Counted from the first letter of the stretch, positions 18,766-27,876 are shown. The stretch is DNA of 64,000 nt from Brachybacterium sp. UMB0905 (GCF_002871795.1 NZ_PNHL01000012.1:1-64000); one strand, 5' to 3'. Notes: generated by a model from the letters alone, not told the origin. Numbers and translations are program-made.

Positions 18766-18796
18766 GCGCGTGCACAGCGGGATGGGAGGAGGAGTG

Positions 18797-20134
18797 GTGG
18801 ACGAGCAGGCCCCGCAGGGGCGCAGCAGCGACATCCGGGTGACGGAGGCGGAGGTCCGCTTCCGGGACGTCGCGCTCGAGCCACCTTTCGTGATCAGCGG
18901 CCGCCCGATGACCCACTTCACCGCGGTCACCGTGCACGTGGAGGTCGTCTCGAGGAGCGGGCGCACCGCCACGGGGGTGGGGGCGGGGATCCTCTCGGTC
19001 CCCTGGTCTTGGCCCCGCTCCGGGATCGACCTGGGCGCACGGGACCAGGTGCTGCGGGGCCTGGTGAGCGAGCTCGCCGCGCGCGCGGCGGCGGCGCCGG
19101 GGTTCGGCGATCCCTTCGTGCTCTGGCACCCGCTGTACGAGCAGCTCGATGCGACGCTCGCGGAGGCGGCCCGCAGTGCCGGCGTCGAGAGCATCCCGCG
19201 CCTGGCCGGGCTGCTCGCCCTCGGGCCGGTCGACAACGCCCTCCACGACGCCTGGTCCCGGGCCGCCGGGATCTCTCTGACGTCGATGTACACGAAGGAG
19301 CACCTGCGCGAGGACCTCAGCCGCCACGGAGCGCTCGGGGTGGGGCTCTACCCCGCGGACACTCTGCGCCGGCCCCGCCGCGCGCTGCCGGTGCAGCACG
19401 CTCTCGGCGTCGGGGACCCGCTCACGGCGGGTGCGGCGGGCCCCGGGGTGCGCGATCTCGAGGACTGGATCCGGGCCGACGGGGTGCACCATCTGAAGCT
19501 CAAGCTCACCGGCGATGCCCGGGCGGACCTCGAGCACCTGCGCGCCGTGCACCGCGTCGCCGCCCCACTGCGCCCTGGCCTGCGGCTCTCCCTCGACCCC
19601 AACGAGTCCTACGCCCTGCCCGCTCTCTCCGGGCTGCTCGATGCGCTCGCGCGCGAGGGGCCGGAGGTGGTGAGCGCGATCGACTATCTCGAGCAGCCCA
19701 CACCGCGGGACGAGGAACCGGATCCGGATCAGCTGCGCAGGGTGTCCGCCCGGATCCCGGTGCTGCTCGACGAGGGATACAGCAGGCTGTCCCAGCTGGC
19801 CACGCTCGCGGAGCAGGGATGGTCCGGCGTCGTGATCAAGGCGGCCAAGGGGCAGAGCCACGCGATGATCACACAGGCGCTCGCGAGCGCCGCCGATCTC
19901 CACATCGCCGTCCAGGACCTCACCGCGGTGGACCTCGCCCTCGAGCACTCCCTCGGCCTCGCCGCGGTGCTGCCAGTCTCCTGGCCAGGGGTCGAGTACA
20001 ACAGCCGCCAGTACGCCCCGGGGGCCAATGCGGAGCTGGCCGCGAGGCGGCCCGAGGCCGTCATCGTGCAGGACGGTCACGTGGCCTGGCACCCGAGAGG
20101 ACTCGGCCTGACGGCCCTCCCACACCGGGCTTGA
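18797..20134 (+). CDS. Enolase-superfamily (mandelate racemase/muconate lactonizing-like) dehydratase or epimerase
   Basis: A 445-residue protein with the enolase-superfamily order of active-site elements. These are HLKLKLTG with K234 and K236, SLDPNESY (metal Asp), YLEQP (metal Glu), LLDEGYS (Asp/Glu) and VVIKAAKGQ (Lys on the opposite face). The family abstracts a proton alpha to a carboxylate, so a sugar acid dehydratase or an acid epimerase is likely. The GTG at 18797 is preferred because GGGAGGAGG lies five bases upstream; GTG at 18794 or 18770 and ATG at 18782 are in frame. It follows lacI and probably shares its transcript. Confidence 0.75.
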   Translation: MDEQAPQGRSSDIRVTEAEVRFRDVALEPPFVISGRPMTHFTAVTVHVEVVSRSGRTATGVGAGILSVPWSWPRSGIDLGARDQVLRGLVSELAARAAAAPGFGDPFVLWHPLYEQLDATLAEAARSAGVESIPRLAGLLALGPVDNALHDAWSRAAGISLTSMYTKEHLREDLSRHGALGVGLYPADTLRRPRRALPVQHALGVGDPLTAGAAGPGVRDLEDWIRADGVHHLKLKLTGDARADLEHLRAVHRVAAPLRPGLRLSLDPNESYALPALSGLLDALAREGPEVVSAIDYLEQPTPRDEEPDPDQLRRVSARIPVLLDEGYSRLSQLATLAEQGWSGVVIKAAKGQSHAMITQALASAADLHIAVQDLTAVDLALEHSLGLAAVLPVSWPGVEYNSRQYAPGANAELAARRPEAVIVQDGHVAWHPRGLGLTALPHRA

Positions 20135-20141
20135 TCCTCTT

Positions 20142-20170
20142 GTGACCCACCGGACGTTGACCTGGGTCAC
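20142..20170. repeat. Inverted repeat flanking the -35 box
   Basis: GTGACCC (20142-20148) and GGGTCAC (20164-20170) are perfect inverted repeats around the -35 box of the importer promoter. A second regulator site is possible. Confidence 0.35.
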
Positions 20171-20185
20171 ATGGCGGGCTAGCGT
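20157..20185 (+). promoter_or_regulatory. Promoter of the sugar ABC importer operon
   Basis: TTGACC (20157-20162), a 17-bp spacer and TAGCGT (20180-20185). The predicted transcript start near 20192 lies inside the adjacent operator candidate. Confidence 0.6.
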
Positions 20186-20188
20186 ATA

Positions 20189-20200
20189 GAAATCGTTTGC
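20189..20200 (+). promoter_or_regulatory. LacI-type operator candidate 2
   Basis: GAAATCGTTTGC overlaps the predicted transcript start of the importer operon (about -3 to +9), a classic repressor position. It differs from site 1 (minus strand GAAATCCTTTTC) at two of 12 positions and has a central CG like typical LacI-family operators. Confidence 0.55.
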
Positions 20201-20317
20201 CGTCGTGCTCGGGCCCGGTGCCCGCAGCGCAGGCGCAAAGCGACGGCCACCACTGGCCGCACGACCCGGGACTCTCGCCGACCCCCGTCGGCGACCCACC
20301 TGTTTCAAGGAGGAGAC

Positions 20318-21586
20318 ATGGTCGACAGAATCTCGCGCCGCAGTGCCCTCGGTGCCGGTGCCGTCAGTGCCGCCGCGCTCGGACTCGCCGCCTGCGGCGG
20401 GAGCGGCGGCGACACCGTCGAGGCCCCGCCGGAGAGCTCCGAGGAGCTCAGCGGCTCGATCGTCATGTGGATCTACCCGCTCAGCGACAGCGCGAGCGCC
20501 GAGTCCTACGCCCCGTTCGTCGAGTCCTTCAAGGAGAAGTACCCCAACGTCGAGGTCGAGATCGTCCAGCAGCCGTGGGCGAACCGCGAGGAGCAGCTGA
20601 CCACCGCCATCAGCGGCGGGAACGCTCCGGACGTCGTCTACTTCAACCCCGACTTCGTGCCGCGCTTCGCCGAGGAGGACCTCCTGGTGAGCCTCGATGA
20701 CCTGCGCGAGGACTGGGACAGCGCCTTCGTCCCCGCCTCCCTCGAAGCGATGACCTACGAGGACACACTGTACGCGGCCCCCGTGCTCATGCAGGCCTCG
20801 CAGGCCTTCGCCAACCAGCGGATCCTCGACGAGATCGGCATGGAGGCCCCCACGACCTGGGACGAGCTGCGCGCCGTCGGCGAGGCCGCCAAGGAGAAGG
20901 ACTACTACCTGCTCGAGTACTCCGGCGACATCACCCTGAACCACAGCTACTACATGTACCTGTGGCAGGCGGGCGGCAACGTGCTCACCGAGGATCTGAG
21001 CGCCGCTGCTTTCAACTCCGCCGAGGGCCTCGAGGCGCTCGAGTTCATCAAGGAGATCGTGGACAACGGATGGGCTCCCACCGAGCCGATCAGCGTGACC
21101 CTGCCCTTCGAGCAGACCGACATGGCGCAGGGGAAGGTGGTGTACAGCATGGGGTCCAACATCGGTCAGGTGCGCGAGATCCTCGAGGATCCGTTGACCG
21201 TGGTGCCGCCGATGACCCACGCGGAGCAGGTCGCCAAAGGCTCCGTCGGCGCCCTGTCCATCTTCAACACCACCGGGTCCCCGGAGGCGGCGGCCGCCTG
21301 GGTCCACCACCTCACGGAGCCCGACTTCATCGAGTTCGTGGCTTCAGAGTTCACGTACTACCCGCCGCGCACCGACGTCACGGGCGTCCATGACGACGAC
21401 GAGCAGGTCGCCGAGTTCGAGCAGTACCTCGACGTGGTCAACGCCGGGATCATCCACGCCCAGGCGAGGGAGATCATCGACGTGATGAAGCCCGAGATCC
21501 AAGCCGTGCTGCTGCAGGGGAAGGACCCGCAGGCCGCACTGGACACCATGGAATCCGCGGTCAACGAGCTGCTCGAGCGCGGCTGA
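20318..21586 (+). CDS. ABC transporter sugar-binding lipoprotein
   Basis: A 422-residue extracellular solute-binding protein of family 1. The N-terminus has a twin-arginine-like SRRSAL, a hydrophobic stretch and a lipobox ending LGLAAC at about residue 26, so it is exported and lipid-anchored. The body shows the family fold signature NVEVEIVQQPW and NAPDVVYFNPDFVPRFAEE. It should capture a sugar or oligosaccharide outside the membrane and deliver it to the two permeases downstream. An AAGGAGGAG Shine-Dalgarno precedes the ATG. A promoter and LacI operator lie about 120 bp upstream. Confidence 0.9.
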   Translation: MVDRISRRSALGAGAVSAAALGLAACGGSGGDTVEAPPESSEELSGSIVMWIYPLSDSASAESYAPFVESFKEKYPNVEVEIVQQPWANREEQLTTAISGGNAPDVVYFNPDFVPRFAEEDLLVSLDDLREDWDSAFVPASLEAMTYEDTLYAAPVLMQASQAFANQRILDEIGMEAPTTWDELRAVGEAAKEKDYYLLEYSGDITLNHSYYMYLWQAGGNVLTEDLSAAAFNSAEGLEALEFIKEIVDNGWAPTEPISVTLPFEQTDMAQGKVVYSMGSNIGQVREILEDPLTVVPPMTHAEQVAKGSVGALSIFNTTGSPEAAAAWVHHLTEPDFIEFVASEFTYYPPRTDVTGVHDDDEQVAEFEQYLDVVNAGIIHAQAREIIDVMKPEIQAVLLQGKDPQAALDTMESAVNELLERG

Positions 21587-21661
21587 GTCGTCCCACCCGC
21601 GCCGGGCACGTGATGACTGCGTGCCCGGCGCCGAGCAGACCACAGCTCAGAGAGGAGCGGC

Positions 21662-22654
21662 ATGTCCACTTCCGTGGCCCCCGCAACCCCCGGCGCCGCT
21701 GGCGGCCCCCACGTGCCCGATGAACCGGGCACGGCGGACTCCGACTCAGGACGCCCTGTGGCGGTCGCCCGCACAGTCACTTGGAAGGAGCTGGCCACCT
21801 CCCGCGCCGCGCTCGTCGCCTATGCGTTCATCTTCCCGTACGTCGCGTTCTTCGTAGCCTTCCGCATCCTCCCGGCGCTGTACGGCGTGCTGCTGAGCTT
21901 CGGCGACGTCTCCCTGTCAGGGAAGTTCCGGCTGGTCGGAACGGAGAACTTCGCCCGCCTGATCTCGGATGACGTCTTCTGGCACTCGCTCCGCGTGACG
22001 GGCATCTACGCGGTGCTGGCGATCCCGCTGTCCGTGGTGCTCTCGCTGCTGATGGCGCAGCTGTGCAACCGCACGATGCGGGGGATGTCCTTCTACCGCT
22101 CCCTGTTCTTCCTGCCCGTGGTGACCTCGCCGGTGATCTCCGGCATCATCTTCGTCTGGTTGTTCAGCGGCGGCGGGCCGATCGACGAGCTGCTCAGCAC
22201 CGCCGGGCTGGAGCTGGGCTCCTGGCTGCAGAACAAGCACCTGGTGCTGCCCGCCCTGGCCCTGGTCGCGGCATGGGGGAGCTTCGGCTACAACATGCTG
22301 ATCCTGCTCGCCGGCATGCTCGCGATCCCCACGGACTACTACGAGGCCGCCGAGCTCGACGGCGCCGGCGCCTGGCACCGCTTCCGGTACATCACCATGC
22401 CGCTGCTGAAGCCCGCGCTGTTCTTCGTGCTGGTGCTGGAGACCGTCAAGAGCTTCCAGGCCTTCGACATGATCTACGTGATGACAGGCGGCGGTCCCGC
22501 CCGCGGCTCCTACACCCTCACCTTCATGGTCTTCGACCAGGGCTTCGGCTACTTCGAGTTCGGGTACGCCAGCGCCGTGGGCGTGGTGCTGCTGGTGATC
22601 ACCCTGATCCTCTCCCTGATCCAACGCCGCCTCGTGGGAAGGAACGACACATGA
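21662..22654 (+). CDS. Sugar ABC transporter permease (MalF/UgpA type)
   Basis: A 330-residue inner-membrane permease with about six helices after a 45-residue polar N-terminal tail. The cytoplasmic EAA loop is YEAAELDGAGAWHRFRYITM, which docks the ATPase. It overlaps the next permease by four bases (ATGA), so the two are translated together as the membrane heterodimer. No ATP-binding subunit is encoded nearby. In actinobacteria a shared MsiK-type ATPase encoded elsewhere often serves such importers. An AGAGAGGAG sits upstream of the start. Confidence 0.9.
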   Translation: MSTSVAPATPGAAGGPHVPDEPGTADSDSGRPVAVARTVTWKELATSRAALVAYAFIFPYVAFFVAFRILPALYGVLLSFGDVSLSGKFRLVGTENFARLISDDVFWHSLRVTGIYAVLAIPLSVVLSLLMAQLCNRTMRGMSFYRSLFFLPVVTSPVISGIIFVWLFSGGGPIDELLSTAGLELGSWLQNKHLVLPALALVAAWGSFGYNMLILLAGMLAIPTDYYEAAELDGAGAWHRFRYITMPLLKPALFFVLVLETVKSFQAFDMIYVMTGGGPARGSYTLTFMVFDQGFGYFEFGYASAVGVVLLVITLILSLIQRRLVGRNDT

Positions 22655-23514
22655 GCGCGATCACCGAGCGCCGCGAGCCCTTCGCCGCCCGCCGTGCGCC
22701 CCGTGCGGTGAGGGTGCGCAAGCAGCTGATCCACATCCCGATGATCCTGATCGGCGCGCTGACGCTGTTCCCGTTCATCTCGATGGTGGTCATCTCCCTG
22801 CACCCGGGGGTCCCGGTGCAGGTGCCGGAGATCTTCTTCAACACCGACATCTCGCTGGACGCCTACCGGCAGGCCCTGCGCAGCTCGAACATCCCGCGCT
22901 GGGCGCTGAACACCACGATCTACTCCGTGGTCTCGGTGGTGCTGGTGCTGCTGTTCGCCTCCATGGCCGGGTACGCCTTCGCGAAGAAGAGGTTCCTGGG
23001 GCGCGAGGTGATCTTCTGGGTGTTCATCGCGATGCTGATGATCCCCTACCAGCTCACGATCATCCCCCAGTACCTGCTGGTGGGCCAGATCGGCGGGCTG
23101 GACACCATGTGGGGCCTGATCCTGCCCACCATCGCCAACGCCCAGGCCATGTTCCTGATGCGCCAGTTCATGCAGGACATCCCCGATGAGCTGATCGACG
23201 CCGCCAAGATCGACGGCGCCGGCGAGCTGCGCGTGTACTGGTCGGTGATCCTGCCCCAGACCAAGCCGATCCTCGCCACCCTGGGCACCTTCGTGTTCCT
23301 GTGGCACTGGAACGACTTCCTCTGGCCGCTGGTCGCCCAGCAGTCACCGGAGAACTACGTCCTCACGGTGGGCCTGAACGGTCTGCAGGCGCAGAACGTC
23401 TCGCTGGCGACGTTGATGGCCTCCGCCGTGGTCATGTTCATCCCGGCGCTGCTGGTGTTCATCTTCCTCCAGCGGTACTTCGTGCGCGGCGTGATGATGA
23501 GCGGGATCAAGTAG
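22651..23514 (+). CDS. Sugar ABC transporter permease (MalG/UgpE type)
   Basis: A 287-residue carbohydrate permease with about six membrane helices. The EAA-type loop reads ELIDAAKIDGAGELRVYWSV, then VILPQTKPILAT. It partners the preceding permease and the binding lipoprotein. Its C-terminus QRYFVRGVMMSGIK is the conserved end of MalG-type permeases. The start overlaps the upstream stop by four bases. The AGE-family epimerase gene follows after 59 bp and is probably in the same transcript. Confidence 0.9.
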   Translation: MSAITERREPFAARRAPRAVRVRKQLIHIPMILIGALTLFPFISMVVISLHPGVPVQVPEIFFNTDISLDAYRQALRSSNIPRWALNTTIYSVVSVVLVLLFASMAGYAFAKKRFLGREVIFWVFIAMLMIPYQLTIIPQYLLVGQIGGLDTMWGLILPTIANAQAMFLMRQFMQDIPDELIDAAKIDGAGELRVYWSVILPQTKPILATLGTFVFLWHWNDFLWPLVAQQSPENYVLTVGLNGLQAQNVSLATLMASAVVMFIPALLVFIFLQRYFVRGVMMSGIK

Positions 23515-23573
23515 ATGAGCCCTGCTCCGAGCGATGCATCGCCACATGCGCCGATGCTCCGGGCACGGCAGCG

Positions 23574-24860
23574 ATGAGGGACTCCCTGCGCACCCATTTG
23601 GAACGCGACGTGCTCGCGTGGTGGAGCCGGCACGGCGCCGACGACGAGCTCGGCGGTGTCCGCACCTGCTTCACCAACCGCGGGCAGCTGAGGACCACGG
23701 AGAAGTACACCTGGTCCCAGGGACGCTGGGCCTGGACCAGCGCGCTGGTCGCGGAGGAGCTCGATGCCGGTCGCCTCGAGGGAGATCGCGACTTGTGGCG
23801 CCGGCGGGCGCTGCGCACCGCGGACTTCCTGGCCGAGCACGCCTTCCTGCCCGATGGCCGCACCGCCTTCCTGCTCAGCGCCCGCGGGGAACCTGTCGCC
23901 GACGCACAGGGCGAGCTGGCCACCAGCGTGTTCGCCGATTTGTTCGCCGTGCTCGGGCTGGCCGGGGCACTGCGCCTCACGGAACCGAGCACCGACGGCG
24001 ACCGGGAGCACGGGACGGGCACGCCCGCGGCGACGCGAGGCCCCGCCGCCGGGTGGCTCGCCCAGGCCGAGCGCACACTGCACGGAGCAGCGGACTCCCT
24101 GCGCCGGCGCACCGCCCGCAGCGAGCCCTACCCGGTGCCCCGGGGCTTCGGCGACCTCGCCGGTCCGATGACCCTCCTCCACGTGGCCGCCGAGCTGCAC
24201 CGCGCCACCGGCTCGGACCTCGCCGCCGAGGTGATGAGCGAGGCGCGGGCCGTTCTGCTCGGCGGTGACGATGCCTTTCTGGGCACCGAGGTCTGGTGGG
24301 AGCACCGACCCGATGCGGCCGCGGACCACGACACCCTGCTGGCCCGCCACGTCACCCCCGGCCATCTGCTCGAGCTGCTGTGGATGCTCGTGCACGTCGG
24401 CGATCAGCATCCGCAGTTGGCGGTCGCGGAGAGCACCCTCACCGTGCTCGCCCTGCGCGCGCTGGAGACGGGATGGGATCAGGCGGAGGGAGGACTGCTG
24501 CGCTACGTCGACCGTGGCACCGGCGCGGCCCCTGCCGGGCGCGAGCTCGGCACCCCGTACGAGGCACTCGTGCATCGCACCTGGGACACGAAGCTCTGGT
24601 GGGTGCACGCCGAAACCCTGTACGCCACGGCGCTGCTGGCACGCCGCACCGGCTCCCCGGAGATCGCACGCTGGGCCGAGCAGGTGCGCGAGTACACGAT
24701 GGCCACCTTCCCCGACCCGGATGGTCAGGAATGGATCCAGATCCGCTCCCGTGACGGCAGCCCGCTGGACGAGGTCGTGGCCCTGCCGGTCAAGGACCCC
24801 ATGCACATCGCCCGGTCCTTGCTGCTCCTCAACGCGCTCGAGGCCGGCGGCGAGTCCTGA
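23574..24860 (+). CDS. AGE-family sugar epimerase/isomerase
   Basis: A 428-residue (alpha/alpha)6-barrel protein of the N-acylglucosamine 2-epimerase family. Typical barrel histidine/arginine regions are visible: EVWWEHRPD, HVTPGHLLELLWML and PVKDPMHIARSLLLLN. Such enzymes interconvert epimers (GlcNAc/ManNAc) or aldose/ketose (mannose/fructose) without phosphate. A 30-residue Gly/Thr/Ala-rich insert near residue 140 is unusual. The ATG at 23574 is the only start supported; upstream of it the frame has no plausible N-terminus. With NagA and NagB in the same region, GlcNAc 2-epimerisation is the natural guess, though specificity cannot be read. Confidence 0.8.
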   Translation: MRDSLRTHLERDVLAWWSRHGADDELGGVRTCFTNRGQLRTTEKYTWSQGRWAWTSALVAEELDAGRLEGDRDLWRRRALRTADFLAEHAFLPDGRTAFLLSARGEPVADAQGELATSVFADLFAVLGLAGALRLTEPSTDGDREHGTGTPAATRGPAAGWLAQAERTLHGAADSLRRRTARSEPYPVPRGFGDLAGPMTLLHVAAELHRATGSDLAAEVMSEARAVLLGGDDAFLGTEVWWEHRPDAAADHDTLLARHVTPGHLLELLWMLVHVGDQHPQLAVAESTLTVLALRALETGWDQAEGGLLRYVDRGTGAAPAGRELGTPYEALVHRTWDTKLWWVHAETLYATALLARRTGSPEIARWAEQVREYTMATFPDPDGQEWIQIRSRDGSPLDEVVALPVKDPMHIARSLLLLNALEAGGES

Positions 24861-24884
24861 CGGGTGAGCGGCCCGCAGAGGTGC

Positions 24885-25802
24885 TCAGGCCCGGCGGGGC
24901 AGCTTCTCGCTGAACCACGCGCCGATCGCGGTCATGACGTGCGGCGGGAGCGGGTGCCCGCCGTCATGCAGGAGCAGGTCGGGTCCCTGCCCGTCGGGCC
25001 ACCGCCGCGCTGCCGAGCGGAACAGCTCGAGGTTGTGCACGCCGTCGCCGTCCCCACCCCCGGCCAGCAGGAAGGGCCGCGGGGCCACCAGCCCCAGCAG
25101 ATCGTCCTGATCGCGCTGTGGCGGGATTTCCCCGTCCAGGTACCACGGGTCCGCCCAGTTGGAGTGGGCGAAGCCCAGGCCGGGCTCGTGCGCGGCGGCC
25201 GCCTCGATGCGGGAGTCCAGGGCGGCCAGGTGCAGGGTGAGCTTGCCGCCCAGAGAGTGACCGAAGGCGGCGAGGTGGGCCCCCGGGACGAGCCCGGACT
25301 CCTCGAGGGCGGTGAGGGCGAGCATCAGGTCGGCGATGCTCCTGCCGAGCCCCGTCATCGACTGCTCGCGGCGGTGGCGGGCCGCGGCAGGGCCGTATCG
25401 CTCCTCGAGGCCGCGAGCCCCGGCGGTCGCCGGATCCGCAGCGGCGACCTGCTCGAACCACCACGGCACCGCGAGCACGGCATGCCCGGCGCGCGCCAGC
25501 TGCAGCCCGAAGGCGCTGCTGGCGGGGTCCCGGTCGTTCAGCGCGGTGCGCGGGGAGGGCTCGGCGAAGAGCGGAGGCGTGTCGTAGAACGGCACGACCA
25601 CCACGATCCCGGGCGACGCGGCCGCCGTCGGCACGAGCAGCTCGCACACGAGCTCGGAGCCGAAGCTCCGGATCGCCAGCTGGTCGATCTGCCCCTCGAG
25701 CCCGCGAGGCGCCAGCGCACGCCGACCGGCGTGTCGCCAGGAGCCGCCCGGATCCGGGACCGCGCCCAGCCGCTGCCGCCACCACTCACGTGCCGAGTGC
25801 AC
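24885..25802 (-). CDS. Alpha/beta hydrolase (dienelactone hydrolase-like)
   Basis: A 305-residue cytosolic serine hydrolase. The nucleophile elbow is AAFGHSLGGKL. The acid is probably in PRPFLLAGGGDGDGVHN and the histidine is in HDGGHPLPP. The fold suggests esterase or lactonase chemistry. The start is GTG at 25802, 17 bases after the stop of the oxidoreductase gene, so it is the last gene of the three-gene minus-strand set beginning at 27716. In this setting it could open a sugar lactone made by one of the Gfo/Idh/MocA dehydrogenases, which is inference. Confidence 0.75.
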   Translation of the reverse strand: MHSAREWWRQRLGAVPDPGGSWRHAGRRALAPRGLEGQIDQLAIRSFGSELVCELLVPTAAASPGIVVVVPFYDTPPLFAEPSPRTALNDRDPASSAFGLQLARAGHAVLAVPWWFEQVAAADPATAGARGLEERYGPAAARHRREQSMTGLGRSIADLMLALTALEESGLVPGAHLAAFGHSLGGKLTLHLAALDSRIEAAAAHEPGLGFAHSNWADPWYLDGEIPPQRDQDDLLGLVAPRPFLLAGGGDGDGVHNLELFRSAARRWPDGQGPDLLLHDGGHPLPPHVMTAIGAWFSEKLPRRA

Positions 25803-25818
25803 GGGGGCCGCCGGCGCC

Positions 25819-26853
25819 TCAGGACTGCGCCGGCAGCGCGGCGGGGCGGACCGGCCGCCCCGTGCGGCCCGACTCGTAGACCGCCTCGATGAAGGCGACC
25901 GCGGCGCGCGCCTCGGCCGAGGAGACCAGCGGCGCCGTGCCCTGCTGCACCGCCGTCACGAAGTCGATCAGCCCTTCGCGGAGGATGTCGCGAGGGGTGA
26001 ACTCCGGGAGCTCGAGCCCGTCGCGCGAGTGCACGTGCACCACGCGCTCGTTCTCCGTCACGATCGATCCGGCATCCCCCATCAGGTTCATGCGGATCGG
26101 CAGGTTGCCGTAGGCGGCGGTGGTGGCCTGGAAGGTCAGCTGGGCGCCGCTGACCAGCCGGGCGGTGACGGTGACGGTGTCCTCGACCTCGATCCGCTCA
26201 TGGGCGAGCAGGCCGGTGTGCGCGAACAGCTCCTCGACCTCGCCCAGCAGCCACAGCGTCAGATCCACCAGGTGCACGCCCTGGTTCATCAGCGCGCCGC
26301 CGCCGTCGAGCTCCCAGGTGCCGCGCCAGGCCCCGGAGTCGTAGTACTCCTGGCTGCGCCACAGCGGCACCTCGATGGTCGCCGAGGTGATCCGGCCCAG
26401 CCGCCCTTCCTCGATGATCTGCTTGAGGAACTGGTTCTCCGCGGCGAAGCGGCGCTGGCTGGCGATGGTCAGCACCTTCCCGGACCGCTGCTCCGCGGCG
26501 CGGATCCTGTCCGCCGCCGCGACGGTCACCTCGATCGGCTTCTCGAGGAAGACGTGCTTGTCCGCGTCGAGCGCCTGAATCGTCACCTCGGCGTGCAGGC
26601 CGGAGGGGACCGCGATGATGACCGCGTCGAGGTCCGCGCGGGCCAGCAGGGCGGTGACATCCGCAGCGGCCTCGACGCCGTGCTCCGCGGCGATCTTCTG
26701 CGCGGCCTCGGGGTTCTGATCGGCGACGGCGATGAGATCGGCAGGGGAGTCCTCCGCGGTGAGCCGCTTGGCATGGCCCTGGCCGATGACGCCGACCCCG
26801 ATGATGCCGAATCGCAGGCGGCCGTGCGCGGCCGCGGCGGGGGACTGGGTCAT
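25819..26853 (-). CDS. Gfo/Idh/MocA-family oxidoreductase (paralogue 2)
   Basis: A 344-residue NAD(P)-dependent sugar dehydrogenase. The N-terminal Rossmann motif is GIIGVGVIGQGHAKRL and the family-defining catalytic EKP is in HVFLEKPIEVT. The C-terminal substrate domain contains GGGALMNQGVHLVDLTLWLL with the expected Asp and His. It overlaps the preceding oxidoreductase gene by ATGA. It resembles inositol or amino-sugar dehydrogenases in layout, but specificity is not decidable. Four members of this family occur within 4.2 kb here. Confidence 0.88.
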   Translation of the reverse strand: MTQSPAAAAHGRLRFGIIGVGVIGQGHAKRLTAEDSPADLIAVADQNPEAAQKIAAEHGVEAAADVTALLARADLDAVIIAVPSGLHAEVTIQALDADKHVFLEKPIEVTVAAADRIRAAEQRSGKVLTIASQRRFAAENQFLKQIIEEGRLGRITSATIEVPLWRSQEYYDSGAWRGTWELDGGGALMNQGVHLVDLTLWLLGEVEELFAHTGLLAHERIEVEDTVTVTARLVSGAQLTFQATTAAYGNLPIRMNLMGDAGSIVTENERVVHVHSRDGLELPEFTPRDILREGLIDFVTAVQQGTAPLVSSAEARAAVAFIEAVYESGRTGRPVRPAALPAQS

Positions 26854-27716
26854 GACGGGTTCCTCTCGAGAGACTCGGTGATCGCACAGAGCGTCACCAC
26901 GGGGGACAGAAGGGCCTGCGGGGAGCGCGGTGAGGCACCGTCCTCCACCGCCTGCAGGAACTCGGCCAGCGCCGGGGCGTTGTAGTCCCCGCCGAGCGTC
27001 AGCGGGCGGGAGACGGCGGCGTTCTCGTAGATCGCCGTCGCATGGAAGGGGGTGCGGGTCCCCTCCCCGGGGGTGAGGAAGGTGAACGTGACCTGGGTGC
27101 CGGCGATCTCGCACCACGCCACGACGGTGTCCTCGCGGCGCACGGTGCGCACCTCGAGCGTGCCGGGCGCGACCGTCGGATTCCCCAGGATCTCCAGGGC
27201 CGCCTCCACATGGTGGATGCCGTAGAAGAACAGTCCCGCGTACTCGCTGTCCGGATCGGCCGGCCCGCTCACGTGGAGGTGGCGCAGCCGGCCCGTCTCC
27301 TGCGAGGCGGCGAAATCCGAGAGCTCCGGCACGAAACGCAGCGCCGAGCAGGACAGCATGACCGCCCCGCTGCGCTCGGCCAGGGCGAGCAGCTCCTGGG
27401 CGTCGGCCACGGAGGCGGCCAGCGGCTTGTCCACCAGCACCGCCTTGCCGGCCTCGAGGAGGGGGCGGGCGTGCTCGAGGTGCTTGCCGCCGTCCCGGGA
27501 GGAGACGATCGCGGCATCGACCTCGTCTCCCAGATCGGCGGGCTCCTGGACGATCCGCTCGATAGCGCCGAGCTCGGCGAGCTCCTGGTTCCGCGGTGAC
27601 GGGCCGCCCACCAGCGCCGTCGCCCGGACGCCGGGGTGCCGCTCCTCCACGTTGAGGAAGCGCGTGAAGTGGGTGATGTGCGAGTTCTCGGTGCCTATCA
27701 GGCCGATGCGCAGCAC
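26850..27716 (-). CDS. Gfo/Idh/MocA-family oxidoreductase, divergent (paralogue 1)
   Basis: A 288-residue protein, shorter than usual for the family (330-380). The N-terminus LRIGLIGTENSHITHFTRFL has a GTENSH in place of the canonical GxGxxG, and the catalytic motif is VLVDKPLAAS (DKP instead of EKP). A histidine pair occurs in FFYGIHHVEAALEI. This variant class is common beside canonical Gfo/Idh/MocA genes. The GTG at 27716 follows GAGGAGC and is chosen over the longer frame, which has no supporting homology. It is first in a minus-strand operon divergent from the 27912 gene. Confidence 0.82.
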   Translation of the reverse strand: MLRIGLIGTENSHITHFTRFLNVEERHPGVRATALVGGPSPRNQELAELGAIERIVQEPADLGDEVDAAIVSSRDGGKHLEHARPLLEAGKAVLVDKPLAASVADAQELLALAERSGAVMLSCSALRFVPELSDFAASQETGRLRHLHVSGPADPDSEYAGLFFYGIHHVEAALEILGNPTVAPGTLEVRTVRREDTVVAWCEIAGTQVTFTFLTPGEGTRTPFHATAIYENAAVSRPLTLGGDYNAPALAEFLQAVEDGASPRSPQALLSPVVTLCAITESLERNPS

Positions 27717-27846
27717 GGCTGCTCCTCGTGGTTCGGTGGGTCCTTGCCAAGCTGCCGACAAGGGCGGGCTCCCGACGGGCAGGCGCGGTGCCACGACGAC
27801 GGGACAGTGCCACAAGGCTCCCCCGCATAGGCCCCTGAGTCAAGAG

Positions 27847-27858
27847 GAAAAGGTGTTC
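27847..27858. promoter_or_regulatory. LacI-type operator candidate 3
   Basis: GAAAAGGTGTTC differs from the plus-strand form of site 1 (GAAAAGGATTTC) at two of 12 positions. It lies between the divergent oxidoreductase operons, just upstream of a TTGACT on the minus strand (27843-27838) and 18 bp before the plus-strand -35 box. Confidence 0.4.
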
Positions 27859-27876
27859 ATCAGGCATAGCGGTGTA

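Noticed and set aside
18572..21310. 912-codon minus-strand open frame
   Set aside because: It is antisense to lacI, the enolase-superfamily gene and the binding-protein gene, all of which have clear families. The composition is typical of GC-driven shadow frames.
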